Of a stretch of 64,000 nucleotides of DNA, positions 8,342-17,900 are shown piece after piece (positions within the stretch are counted from its first letter, which is position 1; each line of letters begins with the position of its first letter). The stretch is from assembly GCA_029264305.1 (NCBI GenBank), contig JARICA010000019.1, positions 20,894-84,893 on the forward strand, read 5' to 3'. The translations under genes and the position numbers were made by a program. Source of the stretch: Faecalimonas sp. GTDB taxonomy: Bacteria > Bacillota > Clostridia > Lachnospirales > Lachnospiraceae. Below the pieces are notes generated by a model that saw only the letters and a list, made by a program, of their open reading frames with translations, had not been told where the DNA came from and ran no database searches.

Positions 8342-9040
8342 ATGTTTAATATTTTAGTATGTGATGATGATAAAGAAATCGTAGAAGCAATTGAAATTTA
8401 TTTAAAACAGGAAGGATATAATGTGTTGAAAGCCTATGACGGTGAAGAAGCATTAAAAGTTTTAAAAAAGGAAGAAAAGGTAGATTTATTAGTTATAGAT
8501 GTAATGATGCCAAGGCTTGATGGTATTCGAGCGACATTAAAAATTCGTGAGGAAAATAGTTTGCCAATTATTATTTTATCTGCAAAATCAGAAGACGCAG
8601 ATAAAATTTTAGGACTCAATGTAGGTGCGGATGATTATTTGACAAAACCATTCAATCCGTTGGAATTAGTTGCTAGGATAAAATCACAGTTAAGAAGATA
8701 TACGAAATTAGGAAGTACAGTTGTACAAAATAGTAGTGCAGTATATACAGTAGGAGGATTATCTATTGATGATGATTTAAAAGAAGTAACTGTGGATGGA
8801 GAAGCAGTAAAACTGACGCCTATTGAATATAATATTTTATTGTTATTAATGAAAAATCAAGGAAAAGTTTTTTCTATCGACCAAATATATGAACGCATTT
8901 GGAACGAAGATGCAATTGGAGCTGATAATACAGTGGCAGTACATATTCGGCATATTAGAGAGAAGATTGAAATCAATCCGAAAGAACCGAGATATTTAAA
9001 AGTTGTATGGGGAGTTGGATATAAGATAGAGAAACTTTAG
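8342..9040 (+). CDS. OmpR-family response regulator
   Basis: About 232 residues. The ATG at 8342 follows a perfect AAAGGAGGTGATAG site, so the longer track start (8306) is rejected. The receiver domain has the acidic pocket (CDDD), the phospho-acceptor Asp near residue 53 (VIDVMMPRLDG), and the Thr/Ser and Lys positions (LSAKSE, LTKPF). The C-terminal winged helix carries TPIEYNILLLL and the VGYKIE ending of the PhoB/VanR class. It is directly followed by its kinase. A TATACT -10 at 8318 with TTAAAA at 8295 is a weak promoter. The imperfect repeat GGATTTTTAGA...TCTTAAAAAATCC nearby could be an autoregulatory site. Confidence 0.93.
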   Translation: MFNILVCDDDKEIVEAIEIYLKQEGYNVLKAYDGEEALKVLKKEEKVDLLVIDVMMPRLDGIRATLKIREENSLPIIILSAKSEDADKILGLNVGADDYLTKPFNPLELVARIKSQLRRYTKLGSTVVQNSSAVYTVGGLSIDDDLKEVTVDGEAVKLTPIEYNILLLLMKNQGKVFSIDQIYERIWNEDAIGADNTVAVHIRHIREKIEINPKEPRYLKVVWGVGYKIEKL

Positions 9041-9052
9041 AAAGGGATGTTT

Positions 9053-11599
9053 ATGAAGAAATGGTATAAATCAGCCTTTTGTAAAGGGATTTTAATATTG
9101 CTTACAGGAATCTCGTTCATATTAATGAGTGTTTGTTTAGCAATTGGATTAGCATATCCGGGAAATAATTATGAGGAATTATTTATAAAAAAGAGTGAAA
9201 GAAATTATGAAGATACAAGGGGATTTTCTATACAAGTTAAAAATGAAGCGCAGGAGTTACTCAAATTTTTAGAGAGTAAAAAGTTGATTGAAAAAGATGG
9301 AAAAGAAGATTTAACACAGTCTATTGTAATAGAAAATTTAGAAGACATGGTTGAATTAAAAAAAGGTGTAGGGGAGTTTAGTTTTCGTTTAGAAGATTTA
9401 TTAAGCGAAACATCTGATCAAGAAGGTTATGAAATTGTTGTTGAAAAAACTCCAAGTGGAAAATATCAGTATAGAAAATTCAAAGAATTTATTCGTGAGG
9501 CAAGAGAAGAACAATATTTCTTTCCAACAGAGGCTACGAGTAAAAAGCAGCAGGCACAAATATTGAAGAAGATGGAAACGGACAAGTACCTTCCAGATGG
9601 AGAAGTACAAGATAAAGACGGAAAATTAGTTTATAAAAAAGTATGGTTTTTTGGACTCCCACTGGATACTTTAATAAAAACAACAGAAGGGAAAACACTT
9701 ATAGAATTAGCGAATACTTCGGATAAATTTAATGGTTCATTAGAAAAGATGCAACAAGTTTTAAATGAAATGAAACAGGAAGTTTCCTTTTCAAAAGAAC
9801 AGTATGATAGCTATAAATATTATTTTTCTCAAGGAAATACAAATCTTTCGTATCTTTATATAGATTATAATACGAGACGCTTAGAAACGAATCGAGACAT
9901 TATATGGGAGAATATAGAAAATGGAAAAACGGATATGTTGGAAAAGAGCAAATATGTTGTAGTTGCACCTAAACTTGTCGATTGTACTACGAATATGGCA
10001 AAAGATGGCGTGGCGTTATCAGATTGGCAACATATGGTTGATTATACTATGACTTATCCGGAAAATTATCAATTGATTCTTTCGGTAGATACAAAATATC
10101 CAATACAGGATTCGTTTTATAATTGGGCAGAAGTATATGAACGATATGCACCATATGTGGATAATGTGATTGTTATAGGTGGTTATTCAATAGTACTTTT
10201 TCTTGTTGTAATTATTTGGTTGACTGCTGTTGCAGGACATTCAAACCAATATACAGAATTAGCATTGCATCGGTTTGATAAATGGAAAACAGAGATTTGG
10301 TCATGTTTTATGGTTGGTTTAGGTGCACCACTTGTGATAGAAGTAATACTAGTGCTAGACTATTACTTGAAACAGATAAAGCCATACGCGAATTCTTTTC
10401 ATATGGAGCCATTGCGAGGTGGAAGAATCACTATTGCAACATTTATAGGAATTGGTGGAGTAACATTTGTAACAGGGATTTTATTTCTAATTGCATATTT
10501 AAGTTTAGTTAGAAGAATTAAGGCAAAAAATTTATGGAAAAATAGTATTTGTAAATGGTTCTTTCATTCACTTGCTCATCTGTATAGAAATCGGAGCAGT
10601 ATTACACAAGTGGTAATAATAGGAAGTGTAATGTTGGTTATGAATCTTTTAATGATAACAAATTCAGGTTTTTTTATTCTTCTTGGAATTTCAGTTGATA
10701 TATATATGATTATTAAGATTGCACAAAGAAGCATTGAAAAGGAAAAAATCAAAAAAGGAATTATACGTATTGCTAATGGAGATGCAAAATATAAGATTTC
10801 TTTGGAAGATTTTTCAAAAGATAGTCAAGAAGTAGCAGGACAGATTAATCGAATTGGAGAAGGAATTCAAAGTGCAGTGGAAAAGAGTTTGAAAGATGAG
10901 AGATTAAAAACAGATTTGATTACAAATGTATCTCATGATATTAAGACTCCACTTACTTCTATTATCAATTATGTAGGTTTATTGAAACAAGAGAAATTTG
11001 ATGATCCAAAAGTGAAGAGATATTTGGATGTTTTAGATACAAAATCACAGAGACTAAAGACGTTGACAGAAGATGTTGTAGAGGCGTCTAAAATTAGTTC
11101 AGGAAATATTCATTTGGAATATGTCAGTCTAAATCTCGTTGAGATGATACATCAGACTACTGGTGAGTTTGCTGAAAAATTTGAAAAAAAAGATTTAAAA
11201 GCAATTGTGAATGTACCAGAAGAACCAGTTATTATCCGTGCGGATGGGCGACGCATGTGGAGAGTTATTGAAAATATTTATAATAATGCGGCTAAATATG
11301 CTATGGCATCGACGAGAATTTATGTAGATATGATTGCGAACGGTCAAGAAGTTGTATTATCTTTAAAAAACGTTTCTGAATATCCGTTAAATATTAGTGC
11401 AGATGAACTTACAGAAAGATTTATCCGTGGAGATGTTTCAAGAAGTACAGAAGGTAGTGGTTTGGGACTATCTATTGCTAAAAACTTAACGGAAATGCAA
11501 GGAGGAAAGTTTAAAATCTATATTGACGGAGATTTATTTAAAGTAACGATTACTTTTCCGCAAATATGTTCAACTGTTACAAAAGAGATAGAAATGTAA
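9053..11599 (+). CDS. sensor histidine kinase with large extracytoplasmic domain
   Basis: About 848 residues. ATG 9053 is preferred over ATG 9047, because the AAAGGG site abuts the latter. One transmembrane helix near residues 12-35 is followed by about 340 mostly polar residues predicted outside the cell. Four to six further helices lie between about 375 and 570. The cytoplasmic part has the HisKA phospho-His at about 628 (NVSHDIKTPLTS), an N box (ENIYNNAAKYA) and a G box (GSGLGLSIAK). The length and multi-helix core resemble large clostridial kinases tied to envelope stress or peptide sensing, but the ligand is unknown. It partners the regulator 12 bases upstream. Confidence 0.92.
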   Translation: MKKWYKSAFCKGILILLTGISFILMSVCLAIGLAYPGNNYEELFIKKSERNYEDTRGFSIQVKNEAQELLKFLESKKLIEKDGKEDLTQSIVIENLEDMVELKKGVGEFSFRLEDLLSETSDQEGYEIVVEKTPSGKYQYRKFKEFIREAREEQYFFPTEATSKKQQAQILKKMETDKYLPDGEVQDKDGKLVYKKVWFFGLPLDTLIKTTEGKTLIELANTSDKFNGSLEKMQQVLNEMKQEVSFSKEQYDSYKYYFSQGNTNLSYLYIDYNTRRLETNRDIIWENIENGKTDMLEKSKYVVVAPKLVDCTTNMAKDGVALSDWQHMVDYTMTYPENYQLILSVDTKYPIQDSFYNWAEVYERYAPYVDNVIVIGGYSIVLFLVVIIWLTAVAGHSNQYTELALHRFDKWKTEIWSCFMVGLGAPLVIEVILVLDYYLKQIKPYANSFHMEPLRGGRITIATFIGIGGVTFVTGILFLIAYLSLVRRIKAKNLWKNSICKWFFHSLAHLYRNRSSITQVVIIGSVMLVMNLLMITNSGFFILLGISVDIYMIIKIAQRSIEKEKIKKGIIRIANGDAKYKISLEDFSKDSQEVAGQINRIGEGIQSAVEKSLKDERLKTDLITNVSHDIKTPLTSIINYVGLLKQEKFDDPKVKRYLDVLDTKSQRLKTLTEDVVEASKISSGNIHLEYVSLNLVEMIHQTTGEFAEKFEKKDLKAIVNVPEEPVIIRADGRRMWRVIENIYNNAAKYAMASTRIYVDMIANGQEVVLSLKNVSEYPLNISADELTERFIRGDVSRSTEGSGLGLSIAKNLTEMQGGKFKIYIDGDLFKVTITFPQICSTVTKEIEM

Positions 11600-11613
11600 C
11601 AAAATTATGAAGA

Positions 11614-11647
11614 AAAGGCGAGGAATTCTAAAATATTCCTTGTCTTT
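11614..11647 (+). terminator. weak intrinsic terminator after the kinase gene
   Basis: AAAGGCGAGGAAT pairs with ATTCCTTGTCTTT (some G-U pairs), followed by a T-rich but interrupted tail. Confidence 0.5.
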
Positions 11648-11707
11648 CTTGCGTTTGAGACGGATAGGCATTACAATATTATGTGATTAAATTTTAAAGA
11701 GGTATTT

Positions 11708-12859
11708 ATGGAAGAAATTAGAAATATTTTAGAGGAAAGTTTACATATAGATTTCATACAAGCGATAATAAGTAACCCGAAAAAAAAGGGAGGAATAATA
11801 AAGATAAAAGTCCGTCCAATTATCGTGAAAGGGGAACTTTTATTCCAATGCGAAATTTTTGAAAATAAGCAAGCATTTCATAAAAATTATAATAGAGAAG
11901 AAACTATTTTGTATTTAGTAGGAAAGATGGAAGAATTTAAGCAGATGCAGTTAGAAACAAAACAATTACAATACACTGTTTTGGTTAGCAAAAAAGGAAA
12001 AGTAACTGTGAAACAAAAAAAACAAGTAGGATGTGTGAAGGAAGTTGATTTATCACATAATCGTTCCAAAAAATATATTTTGCAAGAAGGAAAAAGCGTT
12101 CCTTTTTTATATGACTTAGGTGTGATGACAAAAGAAGGAAAAGTTGTTAAAACACGTTTTGATAAATTTAGACAAATAAATCGTTTTTTAGAATTTATTG
12201 AAGATATATTACCTCAATTGAATAAAGAACGCGAAATTACCATTTTAGATTTTGGATGTGGAAAATCATATTTAACATTTGCGATGTACTATTATTTACA
12301 TGAACTAAAAGAGTATGATGTGCGGATTATCGGATTGGATTTAAAAAAGGAAGTAATTCAACATTGTAATGAATTGAGTGAAAAATATGGATATGAGAAA
12401 CTAAAGTTTTTAGAAGGAAATATTGCAGATTACACAGGAGTGAATGAGGTGGATATGGTTGTAACACTTCATGCTTGTGATACGGCAACAGATTATGCAT
12501 TAGCAAAAGCAATCGGTTGGAATGCAAAAGTTATTTTATCTGTACCATGTTGTCAGCATGAGGCCAATAGTCAAATAAAGAATGAAGTGCTAGAGCCAAT
12601 TTTGAAGTATGGTTTAATTAAGGAAAGGATTTCAGCTCTTGTGACAGACGCACTTAGAGCAGACTATTTAGAAAAAGAAGGATATGAGGCGCAGATTTTA
12701 GAGTTTATTGATATGGAACATACGCCTAAAAATATTTTGATTCGTGCGATAAAAACTGGGAAGAAGGGAAAAAACACAGAAAAGATTGAAGAGTGTGAAG
12801 AACAGTTAAATCTTTCGTTGACCTTGAAAAAACTATTAGAACATAAAGGGGAAGTATAG
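11708..12859 (+). CDS. class I SAM-dependent methyltransferase
   Basis: 383 residues. The central Rossmann domain has motif I DFGCGKSY near residue 180, an acidic strand-2 end (IIGLDLKKE) and VTLHACDTATDYA downstream. That combination is typical of the Methyltransf_32-type group found in Firmicutes and, more distantly, in eukaryotic METTL25/GSTCD-like proteins. An N-terminal region of about 170 residues may bind a substrate, possibly RNA. A CC pair (SVPCCQHE) follows the SAM fold. The substrate is not known. The stop codon abuts the start of the next gene at 12860, so the two are almost certainly cotranslated. Confidence 0.85.
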   Translation: MEEIRNILEESLHIDFIQAIISNPKKKGGIIKIKVRPIIVKGELLFQCEIFENKQAFHKNYNREETILYLVGKMEEFKQMQLETKQLQYTVLVSKKGKVTVKQKKQVGCVKEVDLSHNRSKKYILQEGKSVPFLYDLGVMTKEGKVVKTRFDKFRQINRFLEFIEDILPQLNKEREITILDFGCGKSYLTFAMYYYLHELKEYDVRIIGLDLKKEVIQHCNELSEKYGYEKLKFLEGNIADYTGVNEVDMVVTLHACDTATDYALAKAIGWNAKVILSVPCCQHEANSQIKNEVLEPILKYGLIKERISALVTDALRADYLEKEGYEAQILEFIDMEHTPKNILIRAIKTGKKGKNTEKIEECEEQLNLSLTLKKLLEHKGEV

Positions 12860-15364
12860 ATGAAGAAAAAGATAATAGCAGGAAGTGTAATAGCTGTTAT
12901 CGTTATTGTAGCAGCTGTTATTTTGGGTATAGTTTTTAATAATAAAATCACAGAGAAGACGGGACAAATGGAAAAAGCAAGTCTTCCAGTCATTTCCTTT
13001 CAGGAAGGAAAATATAAGGTTAATACACTTTTAGGGTATACAGAAAGCATAGATATTGCATCAACAAGGGATATGGTTTTACCAGTTTCGGTAGGCACTA
13101 CTGTACAAGCTGATATATCTGGATATGAGGGAACAATCAAATCACTTACTTATGAAATATGTACACTTGACGGGAAGGAAAGTATTAAACAGCATACAAT
13201 TAAAAAAGTGAAAGATCATGTTCGGATGGAATTTGGAGATACAATTTCAGATGGAGAAGAGAAAATTTTAAAGATAAAATTAACATTGGATAATGGAAAG
13301 GATGTTTTTTATTACACGCGAGTGTTAAAGGCGACGGAATTGCATGTACAGCAATGCTTAGAATTTGCAGATGATTTTCATAAGAAAACATTTGATCCAG
13401 AACAAGTAAATACATTAAAACCAAGATTGGAAAGAAGAACAAATACAAATTTAAATTCACTTCAGAAAGTAAATTTGAATTCCGATATAAAGCAAATTGG
13501 TTGGAACGGCTTAAAGCCGGAGATAGTTGGTGATGTGGAGTGGCAAATTAAAGAGAGCACAGAAACATATACTTCCATTTATCTTAAGTATCAAGTGAAA
13601 TGTAAAACAGGAGAAGAAAACAATTTATATAATGTGACTGAATTTTTTAAAGTGCGTTTTATTAAAGGAAAAGGATCATTAGAAGATTATGAGCGTACAA
13701 TGAATGAGGTGTTTTTAGGAAAAGAGAGTGATTTTTCAGCAAAAGGAATTGAACTTGGAATCGCGGAAGAAAATGTTCAGTATATTTTAAATGAAAAGGA
13801 AAATATGATTTCTTTTGTTCAAGAAAGAGAAGTATGGAGCTATAATAAAGAAAAAAATCAGGCTTCTCTCATTTTTAGTTTTGCAGATGAAAAGAATAAT
13901 GATATTCGAAGTAAAAATGATAATCATAAAATCAATCTAATTTCTATGGATGATAAGGGAAATTTAACGTTTGTTGTGTGTGGATATATGAATCGTGGAA
14001 TGCACGAGGGACAAGTTGGAGCGAGCATCTATTATTTTAATAGTGAAAATAATTATGTGGAAGAGAAAACATTTATTCCAAGTGGAAAATCAGGTGAAAT
14101 TGTAGCACAAAATTTGATACAACTTGCTTATTATAGTAAAGAGGGAAATAAGCTATATGTAATGTTTGAAGGAACTTTGTATGAGATTGATTTAGAAACA
14201 CAAAAACGCTCTGTATTAGTAAAAAATTTGGAAGAAGGGCAATATATTGTTTCGAGTGATGGAAAACATATTGCATATCAGTCAAATGGAAAATTAACAG
14301 AAGCAACAGAGATAATTATTCATAACCTGCAAAATGGAAAGAAATATAAAGTAAAAGCAGAAAATGGAGAAATTATTCGCCCACTTACATTTGTTTTGGG
14401 AGATGCAGTTTATGGAATTGGTAAGAAAGATGATATTGGAAAAAATGTATCTGGTAATCAGATTATTCCATTATATAAAGTTGAAATTCGAAATCAGAAA
14501 AATAAAGTAGTAAAATCTTACCAAGAAGAGGAAACTTATGTTGTTAACGCAAAAACAGAACATAATATGATTACGTTGGAAAGAGTGAAAAAAAATGGAA
14601 ATATGTATTCTAACATCACTCAACATTACATCACAAATAATAAAGAACAAGAAGAACCTTCTGTTACAATTGAAACAGATACATCTGAAACAAAGGGAAG
14701 AGTAACAAGATTAGAAGATACGAAAATGTCATTAACAGGAACGCCAAAATGTCTTGAGAAGAAACCGTTATTGAAGAAAAAACCAGTAGTGATTGAATTT
14801 AATTTAGTAGACGACGAAGAAGGTTACTATGTTTATGGAAGAGGGAAATTACAGGGAATTTATAAAACAGCAGGGGCTGCTATTGTGAAAGCAGACACAG
14901 TACGAGGAGTGGTGGTTACTTCTAAACAGACAAAAGTTTGGGAACGAGGAAATAGACAACTTCGATATAATATAGAAAATACATCTGCATTTGCTACACA
15001 AGCAGGAGAAACTTCTCTTCAAGCAAGTTTAAGACAGGTATTAGAATATGAAGGGAAAAAAGTGAATGTAGCAAAAGAAATGCAAAATGGGAAATCTGCT
15101 TTAGAGATTTTAAATCAATATTCAGGAGGAGAAGCAGTAGATTTAAGTGGTTGTACGGTAGAGCAGTTATGCTATTTAATTGGAAAAGGAACTCCGGTTA
15201 TTGGGATGACAGGAACAAATACTGCAATTTTGTTAGTTGGGTATGATGATAAGATGATTACCTATTTAAATCCGAATACTGGCAAAAAACCTACGGAGGC
15301 CATAGCGGTTATTCAAAATATGGTAAAGGGAAGTCAAGGAATTTTCTTTGGATATGTAAAATAA
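12860..15364 (+). CDS. membrane-anchored protein with degenerate C39-like C-terminal domain
   Basis: 834 residues with no family I can name over the whole length. One N-terminal transmembrane helix (residues 5-27, IIAGSVIAVIVIVAAVILG) predicts an extracytoplasmic body. Residues of about 300-600 have repeated beta-rich segments with SDGKHIAYQSNGK, suggestive of a beta-propeller. The last 120 residues read like a peptidase_C39_2 fold: SLQASLRQVLEYEGKKV, LIGKGTPVIGM, LLVGYDDKMITYLNPNTG. The usual catalytic Cys is Ser and the usual His position is Thr, so it is probably a binding rather than a protease module. It starts immediately after the methyltransferase stop codon. Confidence 0.7.
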   Translation: MKKKIIAGSVIAVIVIVAAVILGIVFNNKITEKTGQMEKASLPVISFQEGKYKVNTLLGYTESIDIASTRDMVLPVSVGTTVQADISGYEGTIKSLTYEICTLDGKESIKQHTIKKVKDHVRMEFGDTISDGEEKILKIKLTLDNGKDVFYYTRVLKATELHVQQCLEFADDFHKKTFDPEQVNTLKPRLERRTNTNLNSLQKVNLNSDIKQIGWNGLKPEIVGDVEWQIKESTETYTSIYLKYQVKCKTGEENNLYNVTEFFKVRFIKGKGSLEDYERTMNEVFLGKESDFSAKGIELGIAEENVQYILNEKENMISFVQEREVWSYNKEKNQASLIFSFADEKNNDIRSKNDNHKINLISMDDKGNLTFVVCGYMNRGMHEGQVGASIYYFNSENNYVEEKTFIPSGKSGEIVAQNLIQLAYYSKEGNKLYVMFEGTLYEIDLETQKRSVLVKNLEEGQYIVSSDGKHIAYQSNGKLTEATEIIIHNLQNGKKYKVKAENGEIIRPLTFVLGDAVYGIGKKDDIGKNVSGNQIIPLYKVEIRNQKNKVVKSYQEEETYVVNAKTEHNMITLERVKKNGNMYSNITQHYITNNKEQEEPSVTIETDTSETKGRVTRLEDTKMSLTGTPKCLEKKPLLKKKPVVIEFNLVDDEEGYYVYGRGKLQGIYKTAGAAIVKADTVRGVVVTSKQTKVWERGNRQLRYNIENTSAFATQAGETSLQASLRQVLEYEGKKVNVAKEMQNGKSALEILNQYSGGEAVDLSGCTVEQLCYLIGKGTPVIGMTGTNTAILLVGYDDKMITYLNPNTGKKPTEAIAVIQNMVKGSQGIFFGYVK

Positions 15365-15372
15365 AATGTATA

Positions 15373-15409
15373 AAAATAAGTCGTTGATTTTATGTCAACG
15401 ACTTATTTT
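15373..15409. terminator. bidirectional terminator
   Basis: AAAATAAGTCGTTGA pairs perfectly with TCAACGACTTATTTT over a 7-base loop between two convergent genes. Confidence 0.88.
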
Positions 15410-15410
15410 A

Positions 15411-15911
15411 TTAAGAAATCATTTTATTATTTTTGAAAATAATATATTCATATTTAGAAAGAGCCTTTAATACAATCATTCCTAATACACCGCAAGAAAT
15501 GATTTCTCCAAGTCCTACTGTAAGCATCATAAATGGGATTGGGAGAGGTACTCCGTATCCGTATGCTAAAACAAATGGGACAACAAGTGTATTGGCGATA
15601 ATTGGTGGAAGTGGAGCGAGAAAAGGACTTTTTTTACGTAAAGCATATGTAAAGCAAGCAGCGATAAGCGTTGCTAAACTTCCAAAAATAATATCTGGGA
15701 TAATTGCTCCACCTAAAATGTTTCCAATAAGGCATCCAATAAACAATCCAGGAATTGCTGCAGGTGTAAAAAATGGAAGAATCGTGAGGGATTCTGCTAT
15801 TCTAACCTGAACTTCTCCAAAGCCAAATGGTGCAAAGACTACTGTCAACACCACATAGATTGCAGCAATCATTGCTGCTTGTGTCAAAAATGTTACTTTC
15901 TGGTTTTTCAT
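15411..15911 (-). CDS. queT: QueT family queuosine-precursor transporter (ECF S component)
   Basis: About 166 residues and five or six hydrophobic helices. The motif GEVQVRIAESLTILPFF with PGLFIGCLIGN matches the QueT family, the substrate-binding subunit of an ECF transporter for a queuine or preQ1-type precursor. Start ATG 15911 sits eight bases from AGGAG; the TTG at 15917 is too close to it. The ECF energising module is not in this window. The preQ1-type riboswitch directly upstream supports the substrate assignment. Confidence 0.93.
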   Translation of the reverse strand: MKNQKVTFLTQAAMIAAIYVVLTVVFAPFGFGEVQVRIAESLTILPFFTPAAIPGLFIGCLIGNILGGAIIPDIIFGSLATLIAACFTYALRKKSPFLAPLPPIIANTLVVPFVLAYGYGVPLPIPFMMLTVGLGEIISCGVLGMIVLKALSKYEYIIFKNNKMIS

Positions 15912-15917
15912 ATTCAA

Positions 15918-15966
15918 TTCTCCTTTAGTTTTGTTTTACGTGTGGAAGGTCACGAACACACGATTC
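15918..15966 (-). promoter_or_regulatory. preQ1-I type riboswitch of queT
   Basis: Minus strand: CGTGTG, a loop beginning TTCGTGAC, closing strand CACACG, then the A-rich tail GTAAAACAAAACTAA running into AGGAG. This is the compact H-type pseudoknot layout of preQ1 class I aptamers. Because the tail abuts the ribosome-binding site, control is probably translational. A class III architecture has not been formally excluded. Confidence 0.75.
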
Positions 15967-16018
15967 ATTTTACGCCGGGAATCGGCGAAATCTTAGTAAG
16001 ACCTTGTTTAACGTTACA

Positions 16019-16047
16019 ATCATATATCATGGCTGTAAAATTTTCAA
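16019..16047 (-). promoter_or_regulatory. promoter of queT
   Basis: TTGAAA (16042-16047), a 17-bp spacer and TATGAT (16019-16024) on the minus strand, giving a leader of about 100 bases. That leader also contains a small CGCCGATTCCCGGCG hairpin before the aptamer. Confidence 0.75.
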
Positions 16048-16049
16048 GG

Positions 16050-16337
16050 TTTTTCTTATTTTTGATATATTTATTCCTTATATTGAACCGTTTATTTTCA
16101 CCTGATATAATCCATTTAATATTTTCGAGTTCATTTAGGAAAAGGAGGAGTTAGCACCATACAAAAAGAAAAAGAGAAGGGCTGTCAAAAAAGTGCTATT
16201 ATTTTATGCAATTTTTCTTATGAAAGGGGAAAAAATAAGGGTAAAATGGAATCGGAAAAAATACTAAGTTGGCGTGATAAAGAATAGAAATATAAAATGA
16301 AATAAAAATTAGTTAAAAAATATATTGTTATTCGTAA
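16050..16337. other. AT-rich intergenic stretch without a gene
   Basis: Between the queT and asnS promoters. A lone AAAAGGAGGAG near 16140 is followed by about 40 open codons but no usable start codon. Nothing else is recognised. Confidence 0.5.
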
Positions 16338-16366
16338 TTGCGATAAAATGGAAAATAAGGTATACT
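16338..16366 (+). promoter_or_regulatory. promoter of asnS
   Basis: TTGCGA (16338-16343), a 17-bp spacer and TATACT (16361-16366). No T-box is seen in the 70-base leader. Confidence 0.75.
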
Positions 16367-16437
16367 ATAGAGAATAGTGAGAATAATTGTCCAGAAGTTT
16401 TTGGAAGGATAATTAAATATAAAAAGGAGTTGGGAAA

Positions 16438-17829
16438 ATGGAATTAATAACAGTAAGAGAATTATATAAAAATCGTGAGCAGTATTTAGATAAAGAAGTG
16501 AGCGTTGGCGGTTGGGTAAGAAGTATTCGTGATTCCAAAACGTTTGGATTTATCGTTGTGAATGATGGATCATTTTTTGAAACATTGCAGGTCGTATATC
16601 ATGATACAATGGAAAATTTTGCAGATATTTCTAAATTAAATGTGGGTGCGGCAATTATTGTAAAAGGTACATTAGTAGCAACACCACAGGCAAAACAACC
16701 ATTTGAAATTCAGGCAACTGAAGTAGTCATTGAAGGAGCATCGGCACCAGATTACCCATTACAGAAGAAACGTCATAGTTTTGAGTATTTAAGAACAATT
16801 GCACATTTACGTCCAAGAACAAATACATTTCAAGCTGTATTTCGCGTTCGTTCTTTAATTGCGTATGCAATTCATCAGTTTTTCCAAGAAAGAGGATTTG
16901 TATATGTTCATACACCAATTATTACAGGAAGTGACTGTGAAGGTGCTGGGGAAATGTTTAGAGTAACAACTTTAGATATGGATAACCTTCCAAAGAATGA
17001 AGATGGAACAGTAGATTATAGTCAAGATTTCTTTAATAAAGAAACAAGTCTTACTGTAAGTGGGCAGTTAAATGGTGAAACATATGCGCAAGCATTCCGT
17101 AACATTTATACATTTGGACCTACATTTAGAGCAGAAAACTCTAATACGACAAGACATGCAGCAGAATTTTGGATGGTAGAACCAGAGATTGCATTTGCGG
17201 ATTTAGATGATGATATGATGCTTGCAGAAGCAATGTTAAAATATATTATTAATTATGTATTAGAAAATGCACCAGAAGAAATGAATTTCTTTAATTCTTT
17301 TGTTGATAAGGGACTTTTGGAACGTTTACATAATGTTGCTAACTCAGAATTTGCTCGTGTAACATATACAGAAGCAATCGAATTATTGGAAAAAAATAAT
17401 GACAAATTTGATTATAAAGTTTCATGGGGAGCAGATTTACAGACAGAACACGAACGTTATCTTACAGAAGAAGTATTTAAACGTCCTGTTTTTGTAACAG
17501 ATTATCCGAAAGAAATCAAAGCATTTTATATGAAAATGAACGATGATAATAAGACAGTAGCAGCAGTAGATTGTCTTGTTCCAGGAATCGGAGAGATTAT
17601 TGGGGGAAGCCAAAGAGAAGATGATTATAATAAGTTATTAGCTCGTATGGAAGAAATGGGATTGAAACCAGAAGAATATCAATTCTATTTGGATTTGAGA
17701 AAATATGGTTCTACAAGACATGCAGGATTTGGGCTTGGATTTGAACGTTGTGTAATGTATTTGACAGGTATGTCTAATATTAGAGATGTTGTGCCATTCC
17801 CAAGAACAGTAAATAACTGCGAATTATAA
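16438..17829 (+). CDS. asnS: asparaginyl-tRNA synthetase
   Basis: Charges tRNA-Asn directly. The 463 residues begin with an OB-fold anticodon-binding domain ([25 protein letters not shown]) and continue into a class II core. Motif 2 is [22 protein letters not shown] (shown only in part here: [11 protein letters not shown]) and motif 3 is [15 protein letters not shown]. Details of the motif 2 loop favour AsnRS over AspRS. Start ATG 16438 follows AAAAGGAG. In contrast to metG and proS in this window, no T-box leader is present. Confidence 0.97.
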   Translation: MELITVRELYKNREQYLDKEVSVGGWVRSIRDSKTFGFIVVNDGSFFETLQVVYHDTMENFADISKLNVGAAIIVKGTLVATPQAKQPFEIQATEVVIEGASAPDYPLQKKRHSFEYLRTIAHLRPRTNTFQAVFRVRSLIAYAIHQFFQERGFVYVHTPIITGSDCEGAGEMFRVTTLDMDNLPKNEDGTVDYSQDFFNKETSLTVSGQLNGETYAQAFRNIYTFGPTFRAENSNTTRHAAEFWMVEPEIAFADLDDDMMLAEAMLKYIINYVLENAPEEMNFFNSFVDKGLLERLHNVANSEFARVTYTEAIELLEKNNDKFDYKVSWGADLQTEHERYLTEEVFKRPVFVTDYPKEIKAFYMKMNDDNKTVAAVDCLVPGIGEIIGGSQREDDYNKLLARMEEMGLKPEEYQFYLDLRKYGSTRHAGFGLGFERCVMYLTGMSNIRDVVPFPRTVNNCEL

Positions 17830-17839
17830 GAGGAAGAAT

Positions 17840-17873
17840 GGGGCGTGGGAAAAGTGAATTTCCACGCCCTTTT
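17840..17873 (+). terminator. intrinsic terminator of asnS
   Basis: GGGCGTGGGAAA/TTTCCACGCCC followed by TTTT. Confidence 0.85.
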
Positions 17874-17900
17874 GTATAAGAGAATTAAGAGGAAAAGAGT

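Noticed and set aside
16140-16290. AAAAGGAGGAG followed by about 40 open codons
   Set aside because: No ATG, GTG or TTG at a suitable distance; only ATA, so not called as a gene.
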